From Melieria omissa (Eukaryota > Arthropoda > Insecta > Diptera > Ulidiidae), in assembly GCA_963971225.1 (NCBI GenBank), contig OZ020267.1, positions 98,251,536-98,315,535 on the forward strand: DNA of 64,000 nucleotides. Reading direction: 5' to 3'. The notes beneath the pieces are model-generated. The model saw only the letters and a list, made by a program, of their open reading frames with translations. It did not search any database and was not told the origin of the DNA. This document shows positions 48,331 through 58,951 of this stretch, piece after piece. The position numbers and the translations under genes are program-made. Numbering within the stretch: the stretch's first letter is position 1; each line of letters opens with the position of its first letter.

Positions 48331-48368
48331 TCAGTCAGCAGTTGTGTAGCGTAGCGCCAAGTAGGATC
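48331..48368 (+). promoter_or_regulatory. Candidate core promoter with Inr
   Basis: TCAGTC at 48331-48336 fits the fly initiator TCAKTY. GGATC at 48364-48368 fits the downstream element RGWYV, but lies at +32 relative to the A of that initiator; it is at +28 only if transcription starts at the following TCAGCA (A at 48337). No TATA box is near. The support is positional only. Confidence 0.25.
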
Positions 48369-49016
48369 AACGGAAATCTGCCAAGCAAGCGGCAAACGGC
48401 GTTCGCGTACCATTGAAAGCGCATCAACGCAAAGCAAACGGAAAAACCATTAGGAATTACTAAAAGAAAATCGAAAAGAGAAAATAAATAAATCGGAAAT
48501 TTGCAGAAAGAAAAATTCGAAAAATAAAAATTAACGCGCCAAAAATCCAGTGGCCAAGTTTGCTGCCATTTCCAGCATTTACCGGCGCGCGTAACGTTCG
48601 CCCAAAAGTGAAATAAATTCTCCATAAAAGTGACAAAAATTGTTGTGACAAAGCCAAAAAGAAACCAAAATTTTACCACAACAACAAAACAAAAAAAATT
48701 AACGTTCAGTTGAAATTGAAGACCAAAGTGCGATCCACAAAAGAAACGAAAGCACGCACACGCACATTTTGGCGGTCGTCTTGTTTCCCTCATCCGAAAC
48801 CAATAACGTTTTGGTTGCGTTGCGTTGCCGCACACTCGCACATTTTTTGCGTACTCAAGTTCTTATTTTCGGTTAGTGTTTGGAATTTTCCTAGTCACCC
48901 TTGTGGCGTACAGCGCATAAAAATTTGTCAAAATTCCGAAAAATCCGAGAAAAACACCAAAAACATCGACACGTGCAGCGTCGTCAACCGGCACCGGTGG
49001 TGGTGGCACTACGAAG

Positions 49017-49055
49017 ATGGCCTCGAAGCGCAAGGCGTCGGTGTTGCTGCATAAG
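49017..49055 (+). CDS. Candidate first coding exon, 13 codons, of an unidentified host gene
   Basis: The ATG at 49017 (context ACGAAGATGG) opens MASKRKASVLLHK and runs directly into AAG|GTATGT at 49055/49056, a strong splice donor leaving the frame in phase 0. About 700 bp of leader-like sequence precede it, with stops in the same frame, and the GC-rich region lies further upstream. Beyond the donor the sequence becomes repetitive and non-coding, as in a long first intron. No matching second exon was found in the window, so the rest would lie beyond 64 kb or is missed. The short basic N-terminus is not one I recognise; a nuclear protein is a guess. It could be a chance open frame. Confidence 0.45.
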
Positions 49056-49284
49056 GTATGTACACCCGCGACTGCGAAAACCCCCCGCGACTACAATGTG
49101 AACATCCACAAAAACCCACTAGCCGGGGTCCTTTGTTTCAAGCGCAGGCAGTGGAATATCTACATACAAACTGGTAGATCTGTGTTCACCAGCCTGCTAG
49201 ATTCTTGCCGAGAAAGAACCACCCCCCTTCCCCCTAGTTCGGAGATTTGGTAAAGTCTACCACATAATGGGACCCTATTTGCCA

Positions 49285-50120
49285 TGGCTGGGTCTTCAGA
49301 ATGAAGGGTTTTTTAAGGAGTTTCAATGTGAAGCACCGAAACTTCCTTTTAGAAGTCTGGGTCTTCATATCGAATCGTTTTGAGGAGTTTCAATGTGAGG
49401 CAACAGAACTTCCTCTTAGAAGTCTGGGCCTCATATCGGAGTTTGAATGGTAAGCACCAGAACTTTTCCTTATAAGTCTTGGTCTTCACATGGGAGAGTT
49501 TTTAAGGAGTTTCAATACACCAAAACTTTATCTAATAAATCTGGATCTTCATATCGGAGAGTTTTGAAGGAGTTTCAATGTGAGTCACCAGAAATTCCTT
49601 TTAAAAGTCAGAATCTTCATATCAAAGGGTTTTCTAGGAGTTTTAATGTGAATCATCAACAATTTCTCTTGGAAGTGTGGATCTTCATATCAGATCGTTT
49701 TAAGTAGTTTCAATGAGAAGCAACAAAAACGTACCCTTATAAGCCTGGATCTTCATATCGCAGAGTTTTAAAGTAGTTTCAATGTGAATCACCTCTTAAA
49801 AGTCCGAATCTTCATATCGGATTGTTTTCTAGGAGTTTGAAAGTGAAGTACCAAAACTTTCCCTTATAAGTCTTGGTCTTTATATCGAAGAATAAATCAC
49901 CAGAACTTCTTCTAAGTAGTTTGGGTCTTCATATTTGATCGTTTTAAAGAAATTCAATTTGAATCACCTAAACTTCTTAAAAGCCTAGGTCTTCATATCG
50001 GATCGATTTAAGAACTTTCAATATGAAACCGCAGAACTTCCTTCTAAAAATCTGGATCTTCATATCGCGGGGTTGCCCAAGTCTTTTAATTCGAAGCACT
50101 TGAACTTTTTCTTAAAATTA
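49285..50120. repeat. Minisatellite, about 13 units of 65-70 bp
   Basis: Each unit contains a version of GTCTTCATATCGGA, then GTTTTAAGGAGTTTCAATGTG, then CACCAGAACTTCCTTTTA (cores quoted). The CTTCATATC landmark lies near 49291, 49361, 49431, 49484, 49548, 49616, 49683, 49750, 49809, 49866, 49927, 49991 and 50059. Some units keep an open frame by chance. It begins shortly after the candidate exon, within its putative intron. Confidence 0.8.
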
Positions 50121-50305
50121 TGAAAGTAATCTTCAGTTCTGAATTGTTTTGTCTCATCTATCATATCTCTTAAGAACCAGATTGATGTTTTGAAAATCAA
50201 TGGAATGGAAAAAAGCGATTCATTAAGATAACTCACAAAAATTTACAACACCAAAAATTCTTGATCCAGCACTTTTATGCCTAAGTAACCATCTAAAAAG
50301 CTTAA

Positions 50306-50388
50306 CCCTTTCCGTCATGAAAATAAACCCGTTCTGTATGAATTGTATGGGCTGTAGTCCAATATATTGGACATTGTGACTGAAAGGG
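50306..50388. mobile_element. Tiny piggyBac-like MITE, 83 bp
   Basis: TTAA lies at 50302-50305 and 50389-50392. The left end CCCTTTCCGTCA pairs with the complement of the right end CCCTTTCAGTCA with one mismatch. There is no coding sequence. Size and ends fit a TTAA-type MITE related to those at 11581 and 21298. Confidence 0.65.
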
Positions 50389-50392
50389 TTAA

Positions 50393-53300
50393 AATGATCT
50401 TTTCATCTACTCATCAGGGTTACCCTCTGGTATTCTTTAGGAGAATATGTTCTGAAAGAATCAGATGGCCTTGTAATCTGCCTAGTAATGTTGCCAACTG
50501 ATATCCGAAAGTCTCTCTTTATAGTACAAGTCTTCCGGTTCACTATTTTAAATGTCCTTGAAATCGTCTTTTTCACTTGTCAGTTATTATTTTATTATTA
50601 TTTTTCTTTAAATGTTAAGTTTCCAAATTTTTCAATCAAAGAAACTTACTCATTTTAATTTTTTTGCAAATTTTGTAATTTTTTTTTTTTTATTTGTGTT
50701 GATTTTTCTCTTATCTTTACTTTTATAAATTGAATAGTTGAATATCTTTACCGATCTTTACTTTTATGAATTGAATAGTTGAATACTAAAATAAATTGTG
50801 TCAGAACCAGAAATTGTTTATTTATATTGCATCCGTCATGTTTCCTACAAAAAGTTCCCATTTTCCATTCATCTGTTGTTCTAATAAATGTTTCTTCTTC
50901 ATCTGGCACCCTGTTAGTGATCTAAAATAATCTTATTGTATGAGTCGCCGACAAACAAAGAGTTTTGCATGTTCCTTTAGCTCTGAATAAAACTCAGATG
51001 ATCACTTTGTGATCGCAATGAAACTGGAAATAAGTTCCATTTTATTGACGTCTGTTGCATCTACAAAAAATATTTCTTTTAAAATTTTTAAGTGAACAAT
51101 TTTTATTTCGTTCCAGCTAAAGTAAAAATAATTTTAAAGTAAAAATAATTTTAAATAGCTTCAACTTGTTGTTATAAACATTTCTGACAATTAAACACTA
51201 GAATGCCCAGGAATCAAATTGACTTAGTTAATGTCTTTTAATGATTCATTGTTTCGAATCCAAATTTAATCCAAAAACTTACTTTCAAACTGTGACAACT
51301 TTTGCATCACCCTGTAGTAGCATTGCTGTAAAGTGATAAAATGGTGCCAGGTTCAAAATATGACTTAATTCTGTATCCAACCGTTTAATATTCGCAACCA
51401 AAGCCTGATTTTCAAATCAATAATCACATTTTTCCAACATAACAATGGAATTATGGTTTTAATGTCATAGCCACAGTTTGGAATTATTCTCATTTGTAGA
51501 TAAATGGTATTAGATGATAGAATAAATATTATTCCAATTTTTAATTAAATAGAACTTATAATAAATAGGAATAAAAATAATCAAAATGGGCATAATTAGA
51601 TTCGAGGAAAAGTAAATATTCCATACAAAAATGCAAAAGAAATGTCCAAGAAAATTTCTTGCAACTAATTTGTTGTGAACGAGTTTAGCTTACAAAGAAA
51701 TTTGAATATTTTTCAATTGTCTTTTATAATAAAACGTGATAAATAAATTAAAACTAGCAAGATATCAATGATATCTATGAATTTATTGTAGAAAAATTGT
51801 TTTGTGGAAAGTCACTTCATGGCGCCAAAAGAGGATTTAGAAGTTTACGAAACAAATGTTAGTATTTTGATATTGACTTAAATTTTTTTTAACTTTAAAT
51901 TTTAATATATTTGGATTTGCAAGTCAGATTAAAATTCAATAACTATGAAATTAAATTTTCTTAGTTACACACTTTACTATCAAAATCAAGAAAATATTAA
52001 TTTTTTTGTATCTTCTCTTGGATTACCTCAGTTTTTGAGTTCAACTTGCGAAGTGTAAAAAAGCTTAGATATTTCGTTGTGTGTTAAAACATTTTATGTG
52101 ATCAGGAAACCAAAGGAAAGTTCTCATTTTAATTCAGGCATCAGGTTTCAGAGTCTATACAACAAAACAAGCTTGAATTGATTTTTCGGCAACAATTTAT
52201 ATTTCAATGGATAAATATGTTCCATACAAAATCCTGAATGGTTCAAACAAAATGAACTATGCTTATTTCAAAGACTTTTGGCTGATTTCAAACTGATCTA
52301 AAATTCTGAGCTTTCCACTTTTGACTCTTAAGAGTTGAATTAAAAACATAAAAAATGGTTATCCGGTAGGAACGCGAGTCTCATACCAGGGTTTGAGATT
52401 CATTGAAAAAACTGCCGATATTTTGTCTGGGATGGACAATCTTCAATATCTTTCATTTGTATTGAACACCCCGTATATATCCCACGGGCAACACTGATAG
52501 TTGCACCAAGCTGGGACTTGGTTCCATAACTGACTTCTGTGTCAGTTGTGTCTTTTTGTGTTTATTTTATAGAGATGAAAAGCATCGAAAGCCGGATTGT
52601 GAGACTTAAGACCACTAAAACCACCTCCGTACTGCCCGTTGTTCCTCCTGGAACCACCGTGGGCTAAAAAGACCTTTGTTTTAAGGATATCCTCAAGTTG
52701 AGGAGTTATTACTCCACAAAGACAGAGTCAGCGATGTTTAACTGTTCTACAAAGTTTTAACGATTTTTTTTTAAATGTGTATTCAACCAAAGCGACTTTT
52801 ACTGCTATCTTATTATAAAACCAAGTTATTTTATAGAATAAAAGAAAAGAAAAGAAAAGAAAAGAAAAGAAAATAAAATAAAATAGAATAAACTAAAATA
52901 AATCAAAATACAACAATATGGATATGGATAATAATATGAATAGCGATAAAATAATTTACACTTCAGTAAAAAATTTAAATACGAATACACTCAAAATTCG
53001 AATTTCCTAATTTTTTTAATGAATTAAAGTTACAATCAAATAGTGTTTTTAATCAGTAATTGATATCAAATATAAATATGCTCTTAAGGGAATCTGTAAA
53101 AAATGTAAATTGAACTTAAAAGTTCAATTCAAGTAATTCCAGTCACCCACATAAAATACGAATTTGATTAACTTCGTGAACGAACGTACTCCATATTATT
53201 AAATACAGAATATTTTAATAATTTGTATGACCGAAGTTTACTAGTAATTGCTATCAAATATTCTCTAAAAGAATTTTTAACAATTCAGAAATTTCAACTT

Positions 53301-53440
53301 AACTTAGAAGTTCAATTCAAGACATTCAAATGAAGGACTTTTGCCACTGTTAAGTGCCAAAGGCTCTCGCCTAGCACTCAAATCTTCTCACTTGCGTAAA
53401 GGAATGCTGCCCATGTGAACAACTGCGCGCCTCTAACTAG
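50393..53440. other. AT-rich DNA, no gene seen
   Basis: Contains an approximately 30-bp direct repeat (ATCTTTACTTTTATAAATTG near 50716 and 50755) and an (AAAGA)n microsatellite at 52841-52871. The open frames are shorter than 75 codons and show no domain. Confidence 0.35.
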
Positions 53441-55290
53441 TCTTCACAAAACGTATAGCAATAATAACAACTAAAAATAAAAGCAACAAACTTCAAATTA
53501 ATGGGTATTAATAGGTTCGAGAGGGGAAGGTAACAAAAAACTTCTATATTAACTACGCACGAGAGCATCAGCGCTGACACTTTTTCCGCAACGCCCACAC
53601 TTACACACAGACACACAGACACACAGACACACACACACACGAAGGACTCGCTTCGCACTAGTGGTCAAACAATTTCGATCAAAACTAATACCTAATCAAT
53701 TTCGGCCACTATCGACATTTGCCTGCACAACACTCACACTCGGAGTACGAACAGCGAACACTGAAACCTTGAAGATTTCTTTTTTTTCGATATTTCCACA
53801 ATTGACTAATTCCTCATGGCACTGCGCGTTGCTTTGCGAAATTAATGCCACAAATGGCAGTCTGTCTACTTTTTGGCAGATCTGCAGGCGACCACTGGCA
53901 GCTACTAAAACAACAATAACAATGAAAAAAAAAAAAAAATATTGATGGCCCCGCAATGAAAGCGTCCAAATGCAAGTAAGCTGGGCTGGGCAAAAAATCC
54001 AAAAGGACAACGAAAAGTGGGAAAGAATTCCAAGAAAATATGAAGAAGGGACAAGCAAAAGGCAAGAGCAGCTTTGTGGTGGAGCGAGAACCGAAAAAAA
54101 GTTAATCATGCCGTTGGCTATAAATCCCTACACGTCGGTCAGCGCCGAAAGGATGTATGGGGTACATTGACAATGTATGTGCTTAGCCATCAGCTAACAC
54201 ACACACACACACACACACCTAGACAAACGAACGCACATATGTACGCACACAAATGCCAAACTAATGATATACGTTGAAGACGCACTACACACACACACAT
54301 ACATGCACATACAATCGCACACAGGAGAGCGGAAAGTACATGCCAATTTATATAAAGACAGCTGAATATGTGCTGGCTGCCCGCTAACGGTGTCGGTTAT
54401 ATTCGTGGAGGGGGAAGAGTCTATTGACAACAACAACAACAGCAACAGCCGCAGCACCAAAGTCGAGTGGACAGGCGTACGAACTTCAACTTCTTTAGCC
54501 GACCAACTTGCCCACTCAACCCCACCTCCCACCTCCCATTACACGCCACCCGCTCGGCACACTTCGAGCAGCAGCAGCAGCGGCAGCAACGGTAATTCAT
54601 CAAACCGGCAACGTCGGCAACAAAAGAAAGACGGCGTTGTTGCCGCGGCGGCATGGGGCGAAGTAGAGAATAAGCAGAAGCTTCTTGGGTGGTTGCGGTG
54701 GCGATGGCGACGACTACAACGACGGCCAGCCAAAGCGGAAAGTGTTCGGCAATGGCGATGGGGCACGGCGAACGAAAGCGCCGCGCCTGAGTGGCAGCCA
54801 CATTGCGAAGGAGTAACGCTGGCAGCAGTTGGAACGCGAGGGGTGCCGTGTTTGCCAAGTCTTAGCTGAAAGTTTTCGGGGGTAAATGGCAATGGGCGCT
54901 GCCAGTGGGTGTGGATTAAAGGCACCGAAATTGAGGTGTGAGCAACTAATGGTGGCGCAGCACAAAGCAAGAAATGGAGAAGAGGGTGTTGGTCAAGCAA
55001 AAGACGCGTTCCACACACACACGCACTCGCGCACACAAACAGAGAGAAGAGGTTATATGGCCGACGGCAACAAAATCTTAAAGTTGTGAACACACACACG
55101 AGGGGAAAGCAAAACTTAAGGGGGAAAGGAGGGCAGCAGTGCTTTCAAACGTAATAACTGCATGAAATTTAAGCAAACGTTGCAGAATAGCTGAAAACAT
55201 AAAACATAACCGAGAAAATTGGGGCCAATGAAAATTAAGAAAGAAAATTAAAACAAAGAGTAATCATTAAAAAATTCGACATAAAATGGG
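53441..55290. other. Non-coding DNA with CA runs and triplets
   Basis: CA-rich runs are at 53601-53640, 54200-54220 and 54285-54300; CAA/CAG triplets at 54428-54450 and AGC triplets at 54568-54590. The open frames (54390-54869 plus, 54539-55099 minus) overlap on opposite strands and lack domains. No gene is supported. Confidence 0.35.
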
Positions 55291-55291
55291 A

Positions 55292-55845
55292 TCAAAATTG
55301 AAAAAAATTCACAAATTGTAAAAATATCTGCACTACAAGCTTTAGAGATTGGTCAATCAATTTGACTTCGCCTGCTAGTATGCTTCGATATTCAAATAAA
55401 GTTCAAAATTTAATACACTTAAAAGCATAGTTTAAGGCATTAGCATATCTCTCAACACATATTACAGAATATTGAATCAGAGCAATGTTAAGCTCAAAAA
55501 GAGCCTTCAAAACTCAACCAAATGTATTTTCAGTTTCAAAAGTATACAAAGTTACTTAAATATTTAGCATTAAACTGTTAAGTAACATTAAAAAATAACC
55601 TCTAGTATAGGAATAGTACTCACTTACTCATTAAAAACCGAATCGAACCGAAATTGAAAAAAATATGCAATCATTTGAGGAATACCTTAGAATCTTTGAA
55701 GTCTATTAAATCAAGTTAACTCCGCCTGGTTATATGCTTCGATATACAAATAAGGTTCAATATTTAACACACTGTAAAGCATACGTTCAGGCACTACCAT
55801 ATCTCTCAGGGCATTCTACAGAATATTGAATCGGAGTCATGCTCG
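55292..55845. repeat. Tandem duplication, about 356-bp offset
   Basis: The block at 55292-55488 (AAATTGAAAAAAAT, ATGCTTCGATATTCAAATAA, CATATCTCTCA, CAGAATATTGAATC) is repeated in the same order at 55648-55845. Both copies contain a Su(Hw)-like motif variant: GCATAGTTTAAGGC at 55425-55438 and GCATACGTTCAGGC at 55779-55792. The DNA between the copies is less similar. Confidence 0.75.
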
Positions 55846-56040
55846 GACTACTTCCTGCCGCAATAGTTCCCTCCCAGAGCCATCTCCAGTTATTCCAACC
55901 AAAAGCTACAGCTCTATCAAACTTTCTTCTACAATTGCTTCCTTGGTCTCACTTTAATTATTTCTTATTCCTTCTTATTTTACATTCATTATTTCACTTC
56001 CTACTGACTTCCTTCTTTTATTTTAGGGCTCCTTGCTATT

Positions 56041-56450
56041 TTTAATGATTTTTTTATATTTATAACCACAATTTCCATCCAATGCACTTAAAAAAACCCC
56101 TGGTTTTAACGTTGTACAGATTCTAAATAAAAAAAAATAATAAATAAAAGATATTGTAATAGGAAATTCTCAACTTGCTTCTACCACCAAAGAAGTCTCT
56201 CTCTCGCTCTCTCTTCAACTACCGCGTCGAAGTTTTTTCGATGGAAAATTTTTAATGATTTTTTTTATAATAATAACTAAAATTTTCATTCAATGTAGTT
56301 TAAAATCTAAACGTGGTAACGATTCTAAATAAATAAAAAGAAATAAAATTTGATAAGACGTTCTCAACTTGGTTGCTCCACCAATGACACGGTCTCGCTC
56401 TTTTCCATCGTTCTCCAACTACCAACTCGAACACCTTTTGCGATGGAAAT
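56041..56450. repeat. Tandem duplication, 210-bp offset
   Basis: TTTAATGATTTTTTTATA, then CCAATGCA, then ATTCTAAATAAA, TTCTCAACTTG, CCACCAA, CTCGCTCT, CAACTACC and CGATGGAAA occur at 56041-56250 and again in order at 56251-56450 with moderate divergence. There is no coding potential. Confidence 0.78.
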
Positions 56451-56532
56451 CACCGCTCAAAATTAGGCTTCAAAGTGTCCTTACTTGTTGCAACTTCTCC
56501 CAAAATCCATTCATCATTTACCACACTTTAAT

Positions 56533-57289
56533 GTATACTTTTAGGGATAAACGTATTGTTAAACCAATCTCAAAGTTCTACAGAATATAAGTATAGCTTG
56601 TTCTTATTGCGCCTAAAAGTATGCTTAACTGTTTGAAAATGGTTTCAAAATCTATAAAATCTTTAGACTGCTTTCAGGCAACAACTAAATCATATTACGC
56701 TGTGTATTAATTTAGCAGTAATTCACACATATGAATTTCGCTGAAAAGTATGCTTCACAAAGCAGCGCAACGTAGTTGTCGCTGCTGTCAAGCGTCGGAA
56801 ATATTTCACAAATTATATTGCAGCATACTTTCAGTGCACAATGTCAGCGGTAATTTGCCACAGCTTCTTGGCATAAAATCGCTGACAATTTATACCTTGC
56901 GCTGGCTGTTATAAATTTAGAATTTAGTTGAGCAGACGCCATGTAAAACAAAAACAAAACCCATAGTAAAAATAAAACAAACGAAAAAAATGTGCAAGAA
57001 ATGGCAGAAAATGAAGCGGCAACACGCCAAACCGAACATGAAGCGTGCAATAAAGTGATAACAACAACAACAAGTGGCATGAGCTATTACCAACCGTTTG
57101 GGCGCACGAGACGGCTGACAACAGCAGCAGACGACAGCCGACAGAGCACACGCAACGCAATCTGACACGACGCGTTGCGTTGCGTTGCGTTGCTACGCGA
57201 TGCGATGCGACAAGCGAGCATAGCTGGAGACTTGAGGTTATAGGTTGAGGTTATTATTGACTCGAATATGCTGCTGCATACTTTTAGGC
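56533..57289. promoter_or_regulatory. Cluster of five Su(Hw)-like motifs
   Basis: Sites are GTATACTTTTAGGG (56533-56546, plus), GCATACTTTTAGGC (56611-56624, minus), GCATACTTTTCAGC (56740-56753, minus), GCATACTTTCAGTG (56823-56836, plus) and GCATACTTTTAGGC (57276-57289, plus). Flanking sequence differs at each, so they are not copies of one repeat. The core equals the remembered binding core of the insulator protein Su(Hw). Two further variants lie at 55425 and 55779. A boundary or insulator role is an inference. Confidence 0.5.
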
Positions 57290-58764
57290 AGGTGAGTGAG
57301 TCGGGGCGCGAAGACATATTGGAAATGTTGATGAGGGTCGAAACAACGCGCGACGAGTGCAATGCAAAATTCACTAAGAAATATTTTCAAGCTTAGAAAA
57401 TCGAAATCAAAGCCGAAAGATTGCTTTGTGCGCGCCTGTGTGTGTGTCGTCTGTCTGCTGAGCAATATTACTGACACGGCAGTCTCGGGAAATTAGTGAA
57501 GCAGCAGCGGAGGAGGGCCGAGCAGCCGAAAAGAATGCGCCAAGACAGACGCCCAAATAGTCAGAGAGACGACAAGCGCACAGTATGCTGCAGCCGAGTG
57601 CGGCAGCCAGCAGGAAGCAAACTTGGAACAAGGCTGCGTACTTTTGTCCCTTTTGCCGCGCGGTGCGGCAAAAAGCATAGACAAAAATAGACAAACATAT
57701 AGACGGGTGCGCACATATGCGAGTATGTGAGCGTGCGTCTGTCTGCTTGTAAGACAAACACACAAACTGACACAGACTGAGCGCAGTGCACAACCGTAAG
57801 GATGCTAACGTGTGTGCCACATGCTCAGCAAAGGCCAACGTTTCGTAATCTACACGTTCAGAGCAAACCGAAACGAAAGTCCACACACACACAACCATTG
57901 CCAGAATAACATCAGCAACACTACCCGTGCCGGTGCCAGTGCCACTGCCACCACCCACAAAACGTCTTCATGTCAAACACAATGTGCCATGTGCCGCCCC
58001 TGCCATGGCGCCCCATACCAGCGAACTTCGGTCATGCCGTTCGCTGTCTCCAGCAAGCACCCAACAAGCGCACCCATCCCCACACACACACACACACAGA
58101 GCGCCTCCTAATCAAACTCGCTGCAAGAAAATCCATAACACTCACACTTGGCACCCGAGTGTAGCATCAAAAGGTTGCTGCCTCCTTTCCACCCGCCCTC
58201 GAAAAAGTCGAAAGAAATTTTCAAGCCAAAAACAGTGCCAGCCCGCCCGCCCGCCCGCTCTGCTGCCTGTCGTCCTGCACTGTGCTGACGTCGCCAAAGC
58301 CAACGCTCTAAGCAAAACCCAACCGAAAAAGGCTGTGTAGGCAGCGAAGGATGTAGTCGGCCGTAGAAGAAGCAGATAAAGACGAAGTAGCGACAGTAAA
58401 GGCAGCCGCATGAACAAGAGGAAGAAGCAGCAGCAGGCGCCAGCAGCAACAAACATTTGCCATGTAACTCCGCCGCAGCGAGCGCACACGTCAGGCGCCC
58501 ACACACCCACAGAGGCGGCCTCCACACACCCACACAGCGCCACAGTGTGAGTCGAGTGTGAGTCGAGTAGAGAGATCGAGGCAAATGTTCCTTTTGCCAT
58601 AAAACAAAAAACATTGCCAAATTGAGTGTACAGTGGTGGGAAAAATTTAACAAATGCTTTGAATTGCCGAGGAAGAAATTTCCTACGATTTTCGGTTCGG
58701 AAAAACAATTATTTGCAAAACTTTTTTATATAATCTAATTAAATTTTATATATAATTTTACTTG
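57290..58764. other. GC-rich non-coding DNA
   Basis: The stretch is CG-rich with short repeats: CA at 58081-58100 and CCCG at 58238-58256. GTTGC units lie just upstream at 57173-57192. Frames up to about 190 codons overlap on both strands without a domain. A promoter-like composition is possible, but no exon with splice signals was recognised. Confidence 0.35.
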
Positions 58765-58951
58765 GTTTTTTATTTTATTTTATTTTATTTTATTTTATTT
58801 TATTTTATTTTATTTTATTTTACTTTATTTCATTTTATTTCATTTCATTTCATTTTATTTTATTTTATTTTATTTTATTTTATTTTATTTTATTTTATTT
58901 TATTTTATTTTATTTTATTTTATTTTATTTTATTTTATTTTATTTTATTTT
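58765..58951 (+). repeat. (TTTTA)n microsatellite
   Basis: About 185 bp of TTTTA units with a few interruptions near 58820-58850 (TTTCA, TTTAC). The open frame across it (isoleucine, leucine, phenylalanine, tyrosine) is an artefact of the repeat. Confidence 0.95.

Noticed and set aside
46870..48416. Open frames of up to 456 codons on the plus strand
   Set aside because: Several frames are open at once over the same DNA, translations are compositional with simple-repeat segments, and no domain or codon pattern supports coding.
52562..52667. Small frame starting MKSIESRIVRLKT after an acceptor-like TTTATTTTATAG
   Set aside because: Joining it in phase to the candidate exon at 49055 meets an immediate stop, and nothing else supports an exon.
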